Below are positions 22,308 through 32,984 of a DNA stretch of 64,000 nucleotides, piece by piece. Under the pieces are notes generated by a model. That model had not been told where the DNA came from. It saw only the letters and a program-made list of their open reading frames with translations, and ran no database searches. Position 1 is the stretch's first letter. Each line of letters opens with the position of its first letter. The position numbers were made by a program, and so were the translations under genes. Source of the stretch: Axinella damicornis (lineage: Eukaryota > Porifera > Demospongiae > Axinellida > Axinellidae); the NCBI GenBank assembly GCA_963931865.1, contig OZ007513.1, positions 5,184,168 to 5,248,167 of the forward strand, written 5' to 3'.

Positions 22308-22879
22308 GGTTACGGGATCCCTGCACGCGGATACGCGCACCGTATACTTAATTAAGCAATATTTCATAGTTTTTTTGTCGCCAAAAATAAAGCCGTGTGA
22401 TCCGACCTGGACTTGGAAGACCGTATTGAAATAGGCACGAACAGTATAGAAAGGGCCGGACGAAGCGTTTTTGTAAATACTGATGACCGTTCCGAAGTTA
22501 TACGACGCTGTATTCCAAAGAGGGGAGTCAAGATGGCGGTTATTCACACTCAAGGGTCGTTCTTTCGAGGACTGCTCAACCTAGCCGCAAAACGCTTACG
22601 TCCCGCCCTAGAGCTTCCTACGGTGTGTCTCCCAACAGTGGAATCGAGTTGCTCGTGGTCTTCGCACTGGAGATTTTTGGCGAATAGTTTGCTGGAACTG
22701 ATTTAACCAGCGTACAACAGCTACAGTGTGAGCTACTGTAATGATGATTGGTCTGCATGTTGACTACCTTCCATGCTTTGCGTCGAGTAAGTTTGATTTC
22801 ACTAGCTTCATTTTTGTGGGAGAAAAATGGGCTTGAACAAATTGTCTGGCCACGCCCACCGCGCGGGGATCCCGTAACC
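22308..22879. mobile_element. TTAA-flanked MITE, second copy type
   Basis: Starts GGTTACGGGATCCC and ends GGGATCCCGTAACC with TTAA at 22304-22307 and 22880-22883. The end matches the element at 11817-12243, but the interior is different. Inner open frames have no transposase features. Confidence 0.75.
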
Positions 22880-22959
22880 TTAAGGAGCAAATTTGTGTCA
22901 ATGTGCTTGAACAGGAAAAACTACCCATGGATGCACGATTGACTGGACGGGCACCATCG

Positions 22960-23470
22960 TCACCCAAGTTGCTCTGTCCTCCCACCTGTGAGATCACTTC
23001 ACCTTCCAGTGTGGTGCCATTTGCTGCGCATACCATGAACATGTGCACATATTGGTTCTCCCCTATACAGAAAACCAGTGGAACAGCCAAAGTTCAAAAT
23101 GGTCCGACTCAAACGGGGGAGTGGACAGTGATGATGGCAATACAGTATACCAGTCAAGTCTCACATTGACAAGAAGCCACAACTCTTAACCACAAGATGA
23201 TGTCATACTCCCACTCCCACTTGACCTTTGAGTGACCACCTGACCTTTGAGTGTGGTGCTGTTACAGTGTGTACTGCACATACTGGCTCTCCTCTATGCA
23301 GGAAAGTGAAACAGCCAAATCCAATCACAGACTCTAACAAGAGAGTGGACGGTGCGAACATGGAGCAACTTGACAATGATGGTACCCATCCAGTCCCATA
23401 TTTATGAGCAACTACCCAAGAACTATTCCCATCTGAAGCCACACCTAAGATGATGTCATCATTGGACATA
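22960..23470. repeat. diverged tandem duplication
   Basis: Two modules of about 230 bp share GTGTGGTGC, GCACATA.TGG.TCTCC, TATGCAGGAAA-like, AACAGCCAAA and GAGTGGAC words in the same order. On the minus strand both read a similar peptide (GEPVCAVHTV and GENQYVHMFM regions), so a repeated coding domain is possible but unproved. Confidence 0.45.
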
Positions 23471-23599
23471 CCCACTCACCATTTGGAGGTGCATGGCTTC
23501 TGGAGTAAGCAGTATTGAATCAAGGGGGGTGGGACAAGGTCTGTGCGCACGTGGTACAATTAAAATTCCATAGGGATAGTGCACAATAATATACAAGAA

Positions 23600-23741
23600 G
23601 TATGCGGAACTAGCAGACTAGTAACAGCTCTAGCGCTGACTTATCGCTGGGGTTCGATGGGGTTCGATCGCTTTATTGACTTCCTACCTGATGCTAAACA
23701 CTTGAGTGCGGTCGACAAGTCTGCATTCGCTGATATTCTCG
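23600..23741 (+). other. exon-like segment
   Basis: A plus frame reads YRWGSMGFDRFIDFLPDAKH then LSAVDKSAFADILG and ends at CTCG|GTGAGTC, a strong donor. No family recognised. It may belong with the degenerate coding stretch downstream. Confidence 0.3.
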
Positions 23742-24204
23742 GTGAGTCTGCATGGTCACTTACATAACTGCTCAGTACAGACACGTAGTAGTGTGTAGTG
23801 GCTTATACCCAGTTCGGTCACAGTCTTTGCATGGAGGTTACTCTTCAGGATGCTTTGAAAACGCAATGCAGCCTTCTTCCACGGAGAAAAGCAGTAGAAC
23901 GACTTTGCATTACGTCATACAAAATGAGAGTGCACGTGATCTTGTCCTACCCCCCCTGGTATTGAATGGCTACTTTCGGCAAGTATTATGCATTTCATAC
24001 AACAGCATTTCTGAGGCAATTGCATGTACCCTGCAAATACATAGGACATCCGGTTCCAATAGCGTATGAGGAGGCCCCAGTGGGCTCTGTTCACTACCTA
24101 CTATAGTGAGATACTTGACTTGGAATAATTTCTGGTACGTATATTCTGTTTGGTGATCACCCCAAGACTGCAACACTAAGGGTTATGGTCTTAATATGAT
24201 CAGT

Positions 24205-25037
24205 TCCTAGGATTAACATCGCCAATTTGCTGGAAGAGACTGTTATTGAGCTGCTCTCACAGACAAAGGATGAAGGTGCACAGCACCACTTCTCATCAAT
24301 ATCCCTGCTCCAAGCAAAGATAACGGAGTGAATGAGGACCTTTGGGACCTCTTTAATCGATATGACCCGTGCCAGCCACCAGTGGGTGGTGATGAGGAGA
24401 GCGTTGGTCTCTGGGGACTTCCCAGTGGGTCTGACCATGACAGGAGCACCAGCTATGCTCAAACCCAGTGCTGAAGTATTGAAAGAATGGAAGGTGGCAC
24501 ATACCGCCTTCGCAAACCGGCTGGCCGAAATATTGGTCCATCACTACGACCTCTATATATGAAAGGAGAGAGATATGCAGGCATTCTTGCAGGAGTCCAT
24601 CCAGGAGGCTATTGAAAATGCCCGCCTCCCGGATGAAGACCTCGGATATACATACAGAGATTGTGGACAGAAGAAAGCACAGAAGAGGCCAAGAGAGGCT
24701 AAGACGCTCGCTAAAAACAAGCTGCCCTGAGGGACAAAGTGGCAGAAAATCGAAAACGAAAGAAGGTTGAAAGTACTGGCTCCTCCACGCCAACTCGGCC
24801 AACAAAGACACTGAGAGCACAGAGGCATATGAGATACAAAGACTCAGAGACAATCTGGCCAAAGTGGCAGGGAATAGGGGGAGGGGACGTGGCCGAGGCC
24901 ATGGGCGAAACCAAAGCCACGTGGACAGCAGAGAAAAAAAACTTTTAGGGCCAAGCAAGCCGGCGGCCAGACAAAGGCCACGGCAGAGGCGTCGAAATCC
25001 AGTAAGAAGAGTCCACCAACATTGCTATGTATCGGCA
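24205..25037 (+). pseudogene. degenerate coding remnant with RG-rich tail
   Basis: Protein-like stretches appear in alternating plus frames. They are INIANLLEETVIELLSQTKD, then VLKEWKVAHTAFANRLAEIL, then FLQESIQEAIENARLPDEDL, then AENRKRKKVES, and finally NRGRGRGRGHGRN ending in a basic tail at a TAA near 25037. The repeated frame switches indicate a decayed gene. The basic, glycine-arginine-rich end recalls nucleic-acid-binding structural proteins of retroelements, but I cannot name the family. Confidence 0.4.
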
Positions 25038-25423
25038 TAAACTATCTTACTCAAATGTTAACCAACATGTGTCAGAATATAATCTAGTGTGATAAAGAAT
25101 TATATATTATACAGTGTGTACAGGGAAATATCACTCGTCTGTTGCCGTATTGTCATGAGTGCCACAGATACAGATGAGTGATGTTTCCGAATACACACTG
25201 TATCATAGACTCGGTAGAGTCTATATGTAGGGATACGACGTACACGCAATATATGCTAATACAAAAAAATCTCTCCAAATCTCAGAAACGGTACACTTAT
25301 AAGCCTTTATAACCACATACCGTTCATCTTCGGGTGTTTTCATGACCAACAAGACTCCTCGCATCGCGAAAAACCGTCGCGAAAGTACCACACCAAGTAC
25401 TCGCAAAACGAGCAAATTGTTTT

Positions 25424-25455
25424 TCTTTCTTCTTTCTTCTTTCTTCTTCTTTCAG
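25424..25455. repeat. TTCTTTC microsatellite
   Basis: A short pyrimidine repeat of TTC/TTTC units. Confidence 0.85.
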
Positions 25456-25979
25456 ACGGGCTAGCTCAACGTCGCCTCAATCCCTCATGATGGTTTTCGC
25501 ACGAAACAGCAGCATTTTACACCGAGCAGTGCACCAGCCCATCGGGGGCTACAGCTGCCCACTCAATAACTATGGCTTCATTTGTCACGCCATTTTCATG
25601 TTTGTACGCATGCGCACTTAAACAATCACTTAGCAACGATACGTAATTATTATTCAAGATCGCTGAATTAGAAGTGCCTTGCGCTGTTGTGCTACTGTAG
25701 CTAGACTGAGGTAAATTCTCTGTGCTATATATGTTACTAGACTGTGTTCTGTGAGAGGGGTGAATGCCTATCTAAAGACTCAACAATGTGTCGCTACTAC
25801 TATCTGGTATAGCTATTTTATACTTAGTCTTAGCTATGGTCTTCAGCTCGGGGAGCACTGGCTTAGTATCCATCCAGAAAAGGGTTGGCTTTTGAGATGC
25901 TTGGGTCTGATTCTTGCTGGCAGTGTAAATGCCAGAGTCCAGTATGCATGCGCCTGCTGCTAAAAAAAATGACATAAAC

Positions 25980-26249
25980 AAGTAATAAAAAACATTTAAA
26001 ATGTAACAGGATGTAGGGATACCAGAACCGCAAAAAGTAAGGAAACAAGGTAGGGATGATCACACAAAACAGTGAAGTATACAATCCCCCTACATATCTT
26101 TTTTCATTATACACGTATTATGGAAAAAGATCTCTGTAGGGGGTTGTATACTTCACTGTTTTGTGTGATCATCCCCACCTTGTTTCCTTACTTTTTGCGG
26201 TTCTGGTATCCCTACATCCTGTTACATTTTAAATGTTTTTTATTACTTA
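25980..26249. mobile_element. long hairpin element (about 125-bp arms)
   Basis: The left arm (25980-26104) and right arm (about 26124-26249) are nearly perfect reverse complements separated by only about 20 nt. High identity suggests a young insertion or ongoing arm correction. AT-rich ends, no coding capacity beyond mirror-image frames. Confidence 0.88.
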
Positions 26250-26389
26250 ATATAATACATTTATCACGTTTCCAGACCCTGTGGCTATAGGAACGCGTCG
26301 ATATCGCGGCCTTGGTAACAGTCGCAGCTTGGCAACAGTAGCGCCTCACAATCAGCGTACCATACAGTTTTATGAGCGTACTAATGGTA

Positions 26390-26410
26390 CAGCCTCATTC
26401 CCAGGCCGCG
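26390..26410. repeat. solo TAGCCTC-family end (degenerate)
   Basis: CAGCCTCATTCCCAGGCC matches the family terminus with two changes. No partner end nearby. Confidence 0.45.
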
Positions 26411-26600
26411 TGGGACTTACTGTGCAACCTGGAATGGCTGACCACGACTTGGTTTGCAGTTGGAGAAGCGGGCCTCTTTTGTTCTTTGATATGTGAGCCT
26501 AGCCCTGAGTAATTTTGTGTTATAGCCACGCCCAGTCCTCACCTCCATCCGCTCTAGCTAGCAGAAAGGTTCCAGGCCAGCATCTTGCATCATTGCCCGT

Positions 26601-26784
26601 GCGCAGAGCTGAAATTGAGGTAGCGAGAGGGCCTAGGGGGGGATAGGGAGGCGGTTTTGACGGCATAAAAAGGTAGAATCCCTGCAAGTACCAAATTGCC
26701 ACTCCGAGTACTTTTTGCCTGAGAGGAGAAACAACCAACCAACTAAAGTGGCATTGCGTCTGGCAATTTGGTAACTGTGGCCCC
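26601..26784. repeat. end fragment of the GGGGCCACAG element
   Basis: Reverse complement of 37284-37469, sharing ACCAAATTGCCA, GGTTGGTTG and CTTTTTATGCCGTCAAAAC. It is the left end of the element at 37284-37830 without its other half. Confidence 0.75.
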
Positions 26785-26892
26785 GTGAACCGCATGATAA
26801 CAAAATGCAGTTCCCGACTGAGAACCCTCCTCTCCTACTGCTGGCTCAATGTTCTACTATATAGCAGCAAACTAACGCACTAAACCACGACA

Positions 26893-26970
26893 TGTCTGGT
26901 GTGATACGCACCTGCTAATATGCAGGAAGCCAGGGTTCGAATCCGATCCCTTCACCCTATTTTTTCAATC
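26893..26970 (+). repeat. tRNA-like sequence followed by T-rich tail
   Basis: A TCTGGTGTGATACG A-box-like word and GGTTCGAATCC (a B-box match) lie about 35 nt apart, with CCTGC/GCAGG able to form an anticodon-like stem. T-stem and acceptor pairing are poor, so it is not a working tRNA. It is followed by T-rich sequence. A similar arrangement is at 41245-41335. Probably a Pol III-derived SINE or tRNA pseudogene. Confidence 0.5.
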
Positions 26971-27138
26971 TTTTTTTTTCTTACTTTTCCCCCTTCACTG
27001 ACCTCATAAAACACAAAACAAACATAGCACACAATTCATATTCAAAAGAAGAAGCAGTTTGAGAGACTTTTCTTAATATATTTTACTTAATATCTCCAAT
27101 GGTACTCACTCCACCTTCAGCGTGTACCGCTACCAGGA

Positions 27139-27183
27139 GGCAGGAGCGCATGAGCAGCCTTCGGCGGCTCATGCACTCCTGCC
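27139..27183. repeat. hairpin related to the 28514-29159 element end
   Basis: GGCAGGAGCGCATGAG pairs with CTCATGCACTCCTGCC around a CTTCGG loop. The word GAGCGCATGAG is shared with the inverted ends of the element at 28514-29159. Confidence 0.6.
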
Positions 27184-27384
27184 ACTACACCCCTGTTTTA
27201 ACAGTGTATCTCATGATCACCTCAGAAAGAACTTCAAAGGCTAGAAACCCTATGGATTCTCTGACTAGCTACCCAACAACCGTTGGGAATGAATTTGCCA
27301 GTACAGGACACACAGAGTTGTATATAGGGAGTCTGTGTCCGTTGGCCATGAAGTGTGGACTCCGAGGCCTTTATAAGGCCGGCT

Positions 27385-27500
27385 AGGGCTCCACCATCAT
27401 AGTCACCGATAGAGATGACTATATCAAGGAAGCCCTCGACCACCTGGCATACCAGTGGTATTACCAACTACTGGCTTTTGACACAACGGGTGATACCTAA
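27385..27500 (+). pseudogene. fragment resembling the region before a reverse transcriptase domain
   Basis: A plus frame reads STIIVTDRDDYIKEALDHLA followed by YYQLLAFDTTGDT and a stop. 'V....DY+.E....L.....Y..L..D.T' is a pattern I recall from proteins just upstream of the RT domain in non-LTR or Penelope-like elements. No RT follows. Assignment is tentative. Confidence 0.4.
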
Positions 27501-28350
27501 CTGATGATTTCAAAGAAGCTGGACGAACATATGGAACAAGCTGGTCAAGACAAAACTGAGTCATCTGAGAGAGAGACTAACATTGTTAAGTTACCCCAAT
27601 CTAACACATGTGACCAACTACAATATACCGTACTCTTACAAAAGAGCGTTCACCCTCAAAAGAATGCACACCCCCCACTTTTCGGTGAATATAGGGTCAA
27701 AGTTTACTCAAATGAGTGCCCACTCTTGTGCTAGCCTCATGCCTCCACTGACAGACAAAATGGAGCACATTCATGAAGATTTGAGAAGCACTGTACGCCT
27801 ATAGCTATAGCTGTGGTAAGAAACTGAGACCATGCATCTGCATCCTGTGTATGTGTGGTGGCTTGCTCATGAAGACAAAGATACACAGGACCTCATCAAG
27901 TGCTTCATGTAGTGAAGACGATGAGACATTGTGAGCAGGGATATCCCTGAACTTGACAGTGAGCATGAGTAACCCGATGACAGGGTTCTCTCTGTGTTCT
28001 TTTAGGGGGGTACTGTACCCCCCTATTGCGAAATGCACCCCCTTATAAGGCCTAAATTGGCTCAGTGTCCTGAGTGTCACTCGCTAGGCCTCATCAATTC
28101 CTCACCTTGATCCTGGCGGGCCGGGCCCTCTGTCATGGTGCATTCTCCTTCCATGTCAGGCTCACCCATGAACTTCACATATGCACTGTAGTGTGTACGT
28201 GTGGGTGTGTGTTTGGGGGAGGGATATTTTAATATGCCTGCGGATATCACTGTGGGTGTGCTTCTGTACAGTCTTGAGTCTGTTGCGGTTTACTCGGGAA
28301 TGTGCAATTCCTCCACACCTCCACCCAACGTCCACCTACGACACTGCACG
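27500..28350. other. no gene recognised
   Basis: Short frames only. No repeat end or exon supported. Confidence 0.3.
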
Positions 28351-28351
28351 T

Positions 28352-28421
28352 GACAAGTTTTACCAGGCCTTCCCCCGCATTAGTACTGCAAGCGGCGGGT
28401 AAGGATGCCTGGGAACGAGGC
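28352..28421. repeat. solo TAGCCTC-family end
   Basis: Ends GCCTGGGAACGAGGCTA with inner words ACCAGGCCTTCCCCCGCATT and GCGGCGGGTAAGG. No matching left end within reach. Confidence 0.6.
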
Positions 28422-28513
28422 TATCTACCTGACACCATAAATTCTGGTCATACATACTCAGTACATCTGTCTACCTTAATCATACATGGGGGCGGCACCA
28501 TTAATTTTACGAA

Positions 28514-29159
28514 GCATGCATGCAGCCAGGAGCGCATGAGCCGCCGAAGGCGGCGAAGGAGCGTGTAACTCGCGAGTACCCCCGAGTGCCATCGAAATAC
28601 AAATCTGTAGTAGCAATGACTTCCATATTTGGAAAGCTGAAGCTCATTTAAACGTTGCACGACGCCATTCAGTGCTCGTGACTCGTATATGCATGTGGCA
28701 CATACTTAGTACAGCATTGTTTTGACAGAGCCACCCGCAATGGCGAAGCGTAGAAATCGAGAGTGAGCTACCTCAAGCGAAGCGAGTTCGGTTTGAAGAA
28801 GGAACTCCACGCCGATCCGAGGATCATGCTAGAAGGAAACTTCAGCTTCTGGAAGTATCTCCCCGCAACTTTCTATGCTCCAGGTGAAGGATTCTCCCAT
28901 GAGACGCGCTATCAAGCGGAGCATGACCGTGCTGAAGTTTGCAAGAGTGAAACAGGCAGGGAACCAGCGAGTGTCAGGACGCCCCTGAAGGCTTGCACGC
29001 CAATCAAACTGCCCCCAGAAAACTTATGACATACCCGATCTATTTTCAAACGCGGAAGTACGTACATGTGTACATAACTAATTTGTATTTACATGGCAGT
29101 GAAGTTACACGCTCCTTCGCCGCCTTTGGCGGCTCATGCGCTCCTGATGCAGCATATGC
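28514..29159. mobile_element. element with about 57-bp inverted ends
   Basis: The left end (28514-28570) and right end (29103-29159) are reverse complements with few mismatches. They contain AGGAGCGCATGAGCCGCC and a GCCGCCGAAGGCGGC hairpin core. The interior, about 530 bp, holds the frame at 28763-29029. No target duplication found. Confidence 0.7.
28763..29029 (+). CDS. unassigned frame inside the 57-bp-ended element
   Basis: About 88 codons ending TPIKLPPENL. A second overlapping plus frame (ESELPQAKRVRFEEGTPRRS and on to VSPRNFLCS|GTGAAG near 28881) also looks protein-like, so only one can be real. No domain recognised. Confidence 0.25.
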   Translation: MSYLKRSEFGLKKELHADPRIMLEGNFSFWKYLPATFYAPGEGFSHETRYQAEHDRAEVCKSETGREPASVRTPLKACTPIKLPPENL

Positions 29160-29260
29160 AATGCTTAGGGCCCTCAATAATATAAGCAATGGTTAGGGCC
29201 CTCAATAACATATGCAATGCTTAGGGCCCTCAATAACATAATATTATGCAATGCTTAGGG
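29154..29260. repeat. 31-bp-scale minisatellite
   Basis: About 3.5 units of ATGCAATGCTTAGGGCCCTC followed by AATAACAT-type sequence, directly between two foldback structures. Confidence 0.85.
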
Positions 29261-29500
29261 CTGCAATTAAGTGATATCGATATTGCTTCCTAACACTCAC
29301 TGTGTTGTATTACGCAATGCTCGCTAGGAGACCTGCTTGAGTGCAATAGCCTATACACATGTCACGGCAATTGCATACCTCCCTCCCACAACGGTGAAGC
29401 ATGTGTATAGGTTGTTGCACTCAAGCAGGTCTCTTAGCGAGCATTGTGTAATACAGCACAGTGAGTGTTAGGAAGCAATATCGACATCACTTAATTGCAG
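29261..29500. mobile_element. foldback element with 101-bp arms
   Basis: 29261-29361 and 29400-29500 are inverted copies with few differences, starting CTGCAATTAAGTGATATCG. The loop is 38 nt. Non-coding. Confidence 0.85.
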
Positions 29501-30450
29501 CATAGCTACTGCAAGTTGTGACAGACAGGCCAGTATTTAACCCGTCTGACAACCCTCTAGTAACCTCTACATCATTTGACTCTAACCTGTATCAGGATTC
29601 CCCTCCTTCCTGTCTCCACAATAGCTACTGGACCCCAGGAACAACATCATATCTAAATGACAGGTTTTCAAGTGAAATTGAGTCAAATTTGGGATCCAAG
29701 TCACTAGTAGTGAAGAAAGCATGCATGCACAAAGGGGGGGGGGCTAAGTACACAGGCTCTATAGTGGCGACTATATGGCAATGCACCTTGGTGGAGACCA
29801 GGCCACTGGAGCGTTGGGTTTCCCACTGTTCTGTTTTTGTCATGCCAACACGACAGTCTGACAGCTAATTTCATTGAACGAGTACAGACTATAGTGATGC
29901 CTTGACGATATTACACTGGAAACACCTCAGGAAACCTCTCTCTCTAAACAGTTTCATTGCAAATGATTGCAATAGGTACAGCCTATAGCAACTAAATTCT
30001 ACCTAAAGCCTAGACCAGGAAAGAAAAGCAAAATACAAAGAGACAACATGCAGTAAACTGAATATACTACAAGGACAAAACAGAAAACAGAACGTGTGGG
30101 CAATTTACAAACTTCTTACAACTCTTGCCATTCATAACGTCACACAGAAAGCCTAGATGAATGCTTACCAAGTAGCTAAAGGGATAGCTTCAGCTGTGAC
30201 GAAGCGCTGTAGTCGATTCCTCTACAGAGACCACTATTCACAAGTTACTTGGTGATGTCGGGGTTAATGATTGTCTGCTAGAGATTAACAGGTTAATTTG
30301 ACCACGTGGCTGGTGAAGGCGTTATCCAGATGAGAAGTCGACAGCCCATATCAGTGATACAAAGCAGGGAAAACAGGTCCGTGTATTGTGTTGCTTATAA
30401 TGACCGTTGAAGAAGTTTCTTTGGTCATTTTAAACTTGGGTGGGTATACA
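29501..30450. other. no gene recognised
   Basis: No supported exon. Frames at 29518-29868 have no domain. Confidence 0.3.
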
Positions 30451-30456
30451 AATTGG

Positions 30457-30560
30457 GATCAGTTGGAATATACGGCACCGGAAGTCAGTTCAATACTTAG
30501 GGTATATTAGGTCCAGGGCAGGTACTAGCTGACTTCCGGTGCCGTATATTCCAACTGATC
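30457..30560. repeat. hairpin with perfect 32-bp arms
   Basis: 30457-30488 and 30529-30560 are exact reverse complements (core ATATACGGCACCGGAAG) around a 40-nt loop. Confidence 0.88.
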
Positions 30561-30919
30561 ACGGGGAGGAGAGTCTGGTCAATTTTCCGTAAGGCTTTTC
30601 CCATAGTGGGTGTGGCGAGAGGCTGGCCGCGAGACAACACATAGGGATGATTCAGTCTACCCCTACTTTATTTCACTCCTATATGGGAAGAATTTTAAAA
30701 TTCTATTTGGACCCGTCCTGAAGCAGTTCATCATCGAGTCGGCTCTCCGTGGCTAGTCAAGACTCCCAGACAATCTACACAATTTCCTCGGCCAGTTTTT
30801 AAGCTTATTTGCAGTTGGGCCACACCTCCCATTAAGTCCACCTGACATCAATCACGTGATGGATTCGCTGCACCCCTCCTCTGCATCTGTCAACGCAAAC
30901 CGGAAAAAAACAGGGTTGG

Positions 30920-30943
30920 CCTGGGAACGAGGCTACTGTAGCT
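30920..30943. repeat. solo TAGCCTC-family end
   Basis: GGCCTGGGAACGAGGCTA without a visible left partner. Confidence 0.6.
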
Positions 30944-31570
30944 CTCAAGTTGCCTTATGCAAGAACTCTCTGAACCTCAAAGCTGTAGTACCCATGATAG
31001 CAACAACTCCCAACTCTGATTCTTCCATAAATGTGGTCCCTGTACCTTAGGAAATGCCGTGAGAGGTCATGACTGGCTCTGGGAAGACCAAGATGGTGGG
31101 TCACATGCCTGACCACACCCCTGTCCAGGGAGGCTTGTCGGTGGGAGAGCCGGTTGAGCTCGGGAATGGAGGTTGCACACAGCTTGTTCACAAGGTGAGA
31201 ATGAGAGAGCCAGCAGTGGACTATACGTTTGTGTGTGTGTGTGGAGCAATCCATCCTTTCCTACTTGTGTCCCGTTCTGAAACTACAGCTTAAGTTATCT
31301 GAACCAGATCACCAGGGGTCTGGTTTCGAGGCTAGGGGTTGTTACATGTATGGTAGTCTCGTGATGTGGTCTGGGCATGTGACTAATCATGAACTTCAAC
31401 CCCATACATGGAGCGCTTGGGCGGTGTAGTGTAAACGCAACTACCAGATCGATCTGCGTCGAACCGGAGTGAATCCGCCCTTCTCGGTCTGTAGTTTAAA
31501 CAGGCTGTTAGGGGTCTGCACCAGGGCGGGACAAGGGAAGGTGGGCGGGTTTCAGTGCTAGGCCGAGGTA

Positions 31571-31695
31571 ACATGGCTGCTGCGTTTGAAAGTCCTTGGT
31601 TGGAGCCGAGTGGGCCATTTCTCTCCTTTGCACAAATGGGCTGAGAAAATAGCCTCCTCGCGTTGTAGTGCCTCCATTTCTGGCAGTGAAGCTTT
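31571..31695 (+). repeat. diverged repeat pair, copy 1 (partner 34785-34915)
   Basis: ATGGCTGCT, then AAA..C.TTGGTTGGA, GGCCATTTCTCTCCT and GAGAAAATA words are shared in order with 34785-34915. Both begin with an ATGGCTGC start-like word. Confidence 0.5.
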
Positions 31696-31820
31696 CTAGA
31701 CGGGCGATATGGTCGGCTGAGAGCCGTGACTATTTAATGTCCCTTGATGGTGCGTATGTGAGTGTGGTTAAACATGTAGAAGAATGCTGCATGTCATATA
31801 TGTAGAGTATAATTATGTTA

Positions 31821-32309
31821 CACTCCTGGTAGGGGAAAAATTGTGCCGCGTAATCTAATCTAAATAATCAAACCTCATACATGTAGCTCGCAGGAAAGGC
31901 CTACAAAGATTCTGACTACACCGTCGTGATCGCTATCATGCAGTTAGACAAACGCATAATAATTGTGCTGAAACTCACCTTGGTGGTGGAGATACAAGTG
32001 CTTTTGTCTTGCCATCGGCCGCCTTTGCTCGATTGCTCTCTTCGACGTTGGTTGCCAGTACAGTCTTACGAAGGCCCCACAAAGATTCTGACCACACAGC
32101 CATAATCGCTGTCGTTCACTGACGCTTACATGCCAAAACTCACCGTGCTGGCAAAGATGTAAGAACTTTGTGTCTTCCCTTTGGCCGCCCTCGCTAGTGA
32201 CCGACTGAGCATGGTTGCCATGTGGCATGTGCGTTAATTGGAACTAACTGCGATACTCAGCTTGCGCTACGGCGAGTCACAGCCAGCGTTGCAACGGCTA
32301 CCAGGAGTG
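31821..32309 (-). mobile_element. non-autonomous repeat, copy B
   Basis: Bounded by exact 12-bp inverted ends CACTCCTGGTAG and CTACCAGGAGTG, opposite in orientation to copy A at 5477-5963. Two internal modules of about 190 bp are diverged duplicates. Each has CAAAGATTCTGAC.ACAC, a TCGCT.TC.T word, ACTCACC and a GGCCGCC word. Confidence 0.82.
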
Positions 32310-32336
32310 CGGTTGCCCCTCGATAAATAATCATTA

Positions 32337-32957
32337 CACTCCTGGTAGGGGAAAAATTGTGCCGCGTAAATAACCTAACCTAATGTAAATAAATAACGTT
32401 TGACTACTTAGGAACGGCCTGCAAAGATTCTGACTTCACCGTCGTGATCGCTATCATGCAGTGTCTTCACCGTACAATTTTGGTGCTGAAACTCACCTTG
32501 GTGGTGGAGATACAAGCACTTTTGTAGTTCCGTCGGCCACCATCGCTCGATCGCTCTCTTCGAAGTTTGTTGCCAGTACAGCTCTTACGGAGGCCCCACA
32601 AAGATTCTGGCCACACAGGTGTGATCGCTGTCATTCACTAACGCTCACATGCGGAATCTCACCGCGCTGGCTAAGTTATGAGTGCTGTAATAACTTCTTG
32701 CCTTCCCTTTGGTCGCCATTGCTCGCGATCGACTGAGCGTGGTTGCCACGTGGCATGTGCGTTAATTGGAACGAATTGCAATATGTAGCTTGCGCTACGT
32801 TATGTACGGCGAGTCGCAACTGGGGAGCACTCTTAAAAATAATTTCTGTTCTTCCATATATATATATAGCTATCATGGTACTCACGTGATGTGTGATAAT
32901 TGGAACGAACTGTCACACTTAGCTTGTGCTACAGTTAACCGCGGCTACCAGGAGTGC
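32337..32957 (-). mobile_element. non-autonomous repeat, copy C
   Basis: Same 12-bp inverted ends as copy B, from which it is separated by 27 bp. It is longer by about 130 bp near its right end (TATATATATAGCTATCATGG region), a segment shared with copy D. Confidence 0.8.
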
Positions 32958-32984
32958 GGTTGCCCCTCGATTAACAACATAATT

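Noticed and set aside
22413..22706. 97-codon frame inside the TTAA element
   Set aside because: No transposase motifs and a competing minus-strand frame overlaps it.
25863..26290. Two near-identical frames in opposite orientation
   Set aside because: Explained by the hairpin at 25980-26249; mirror translations of its arms.
26893..26970. Functional tRNA gene
   Set aside because: T-stem and acceptor stem do not pair; treated as a tRNA-derived repeat.
29154..29260. CRISPR-like array
   Set aside because: Units are contiguous with no unique spacers and the context is animal DNA; the same holds for the arrays at 42342 and 52635.
30955..31254. Minus frame with LVNKLCATSIPELNRLSHRQ
   Set aside because: Composition is plausible, but no splice borders or domain and a plus-strand frame competes.
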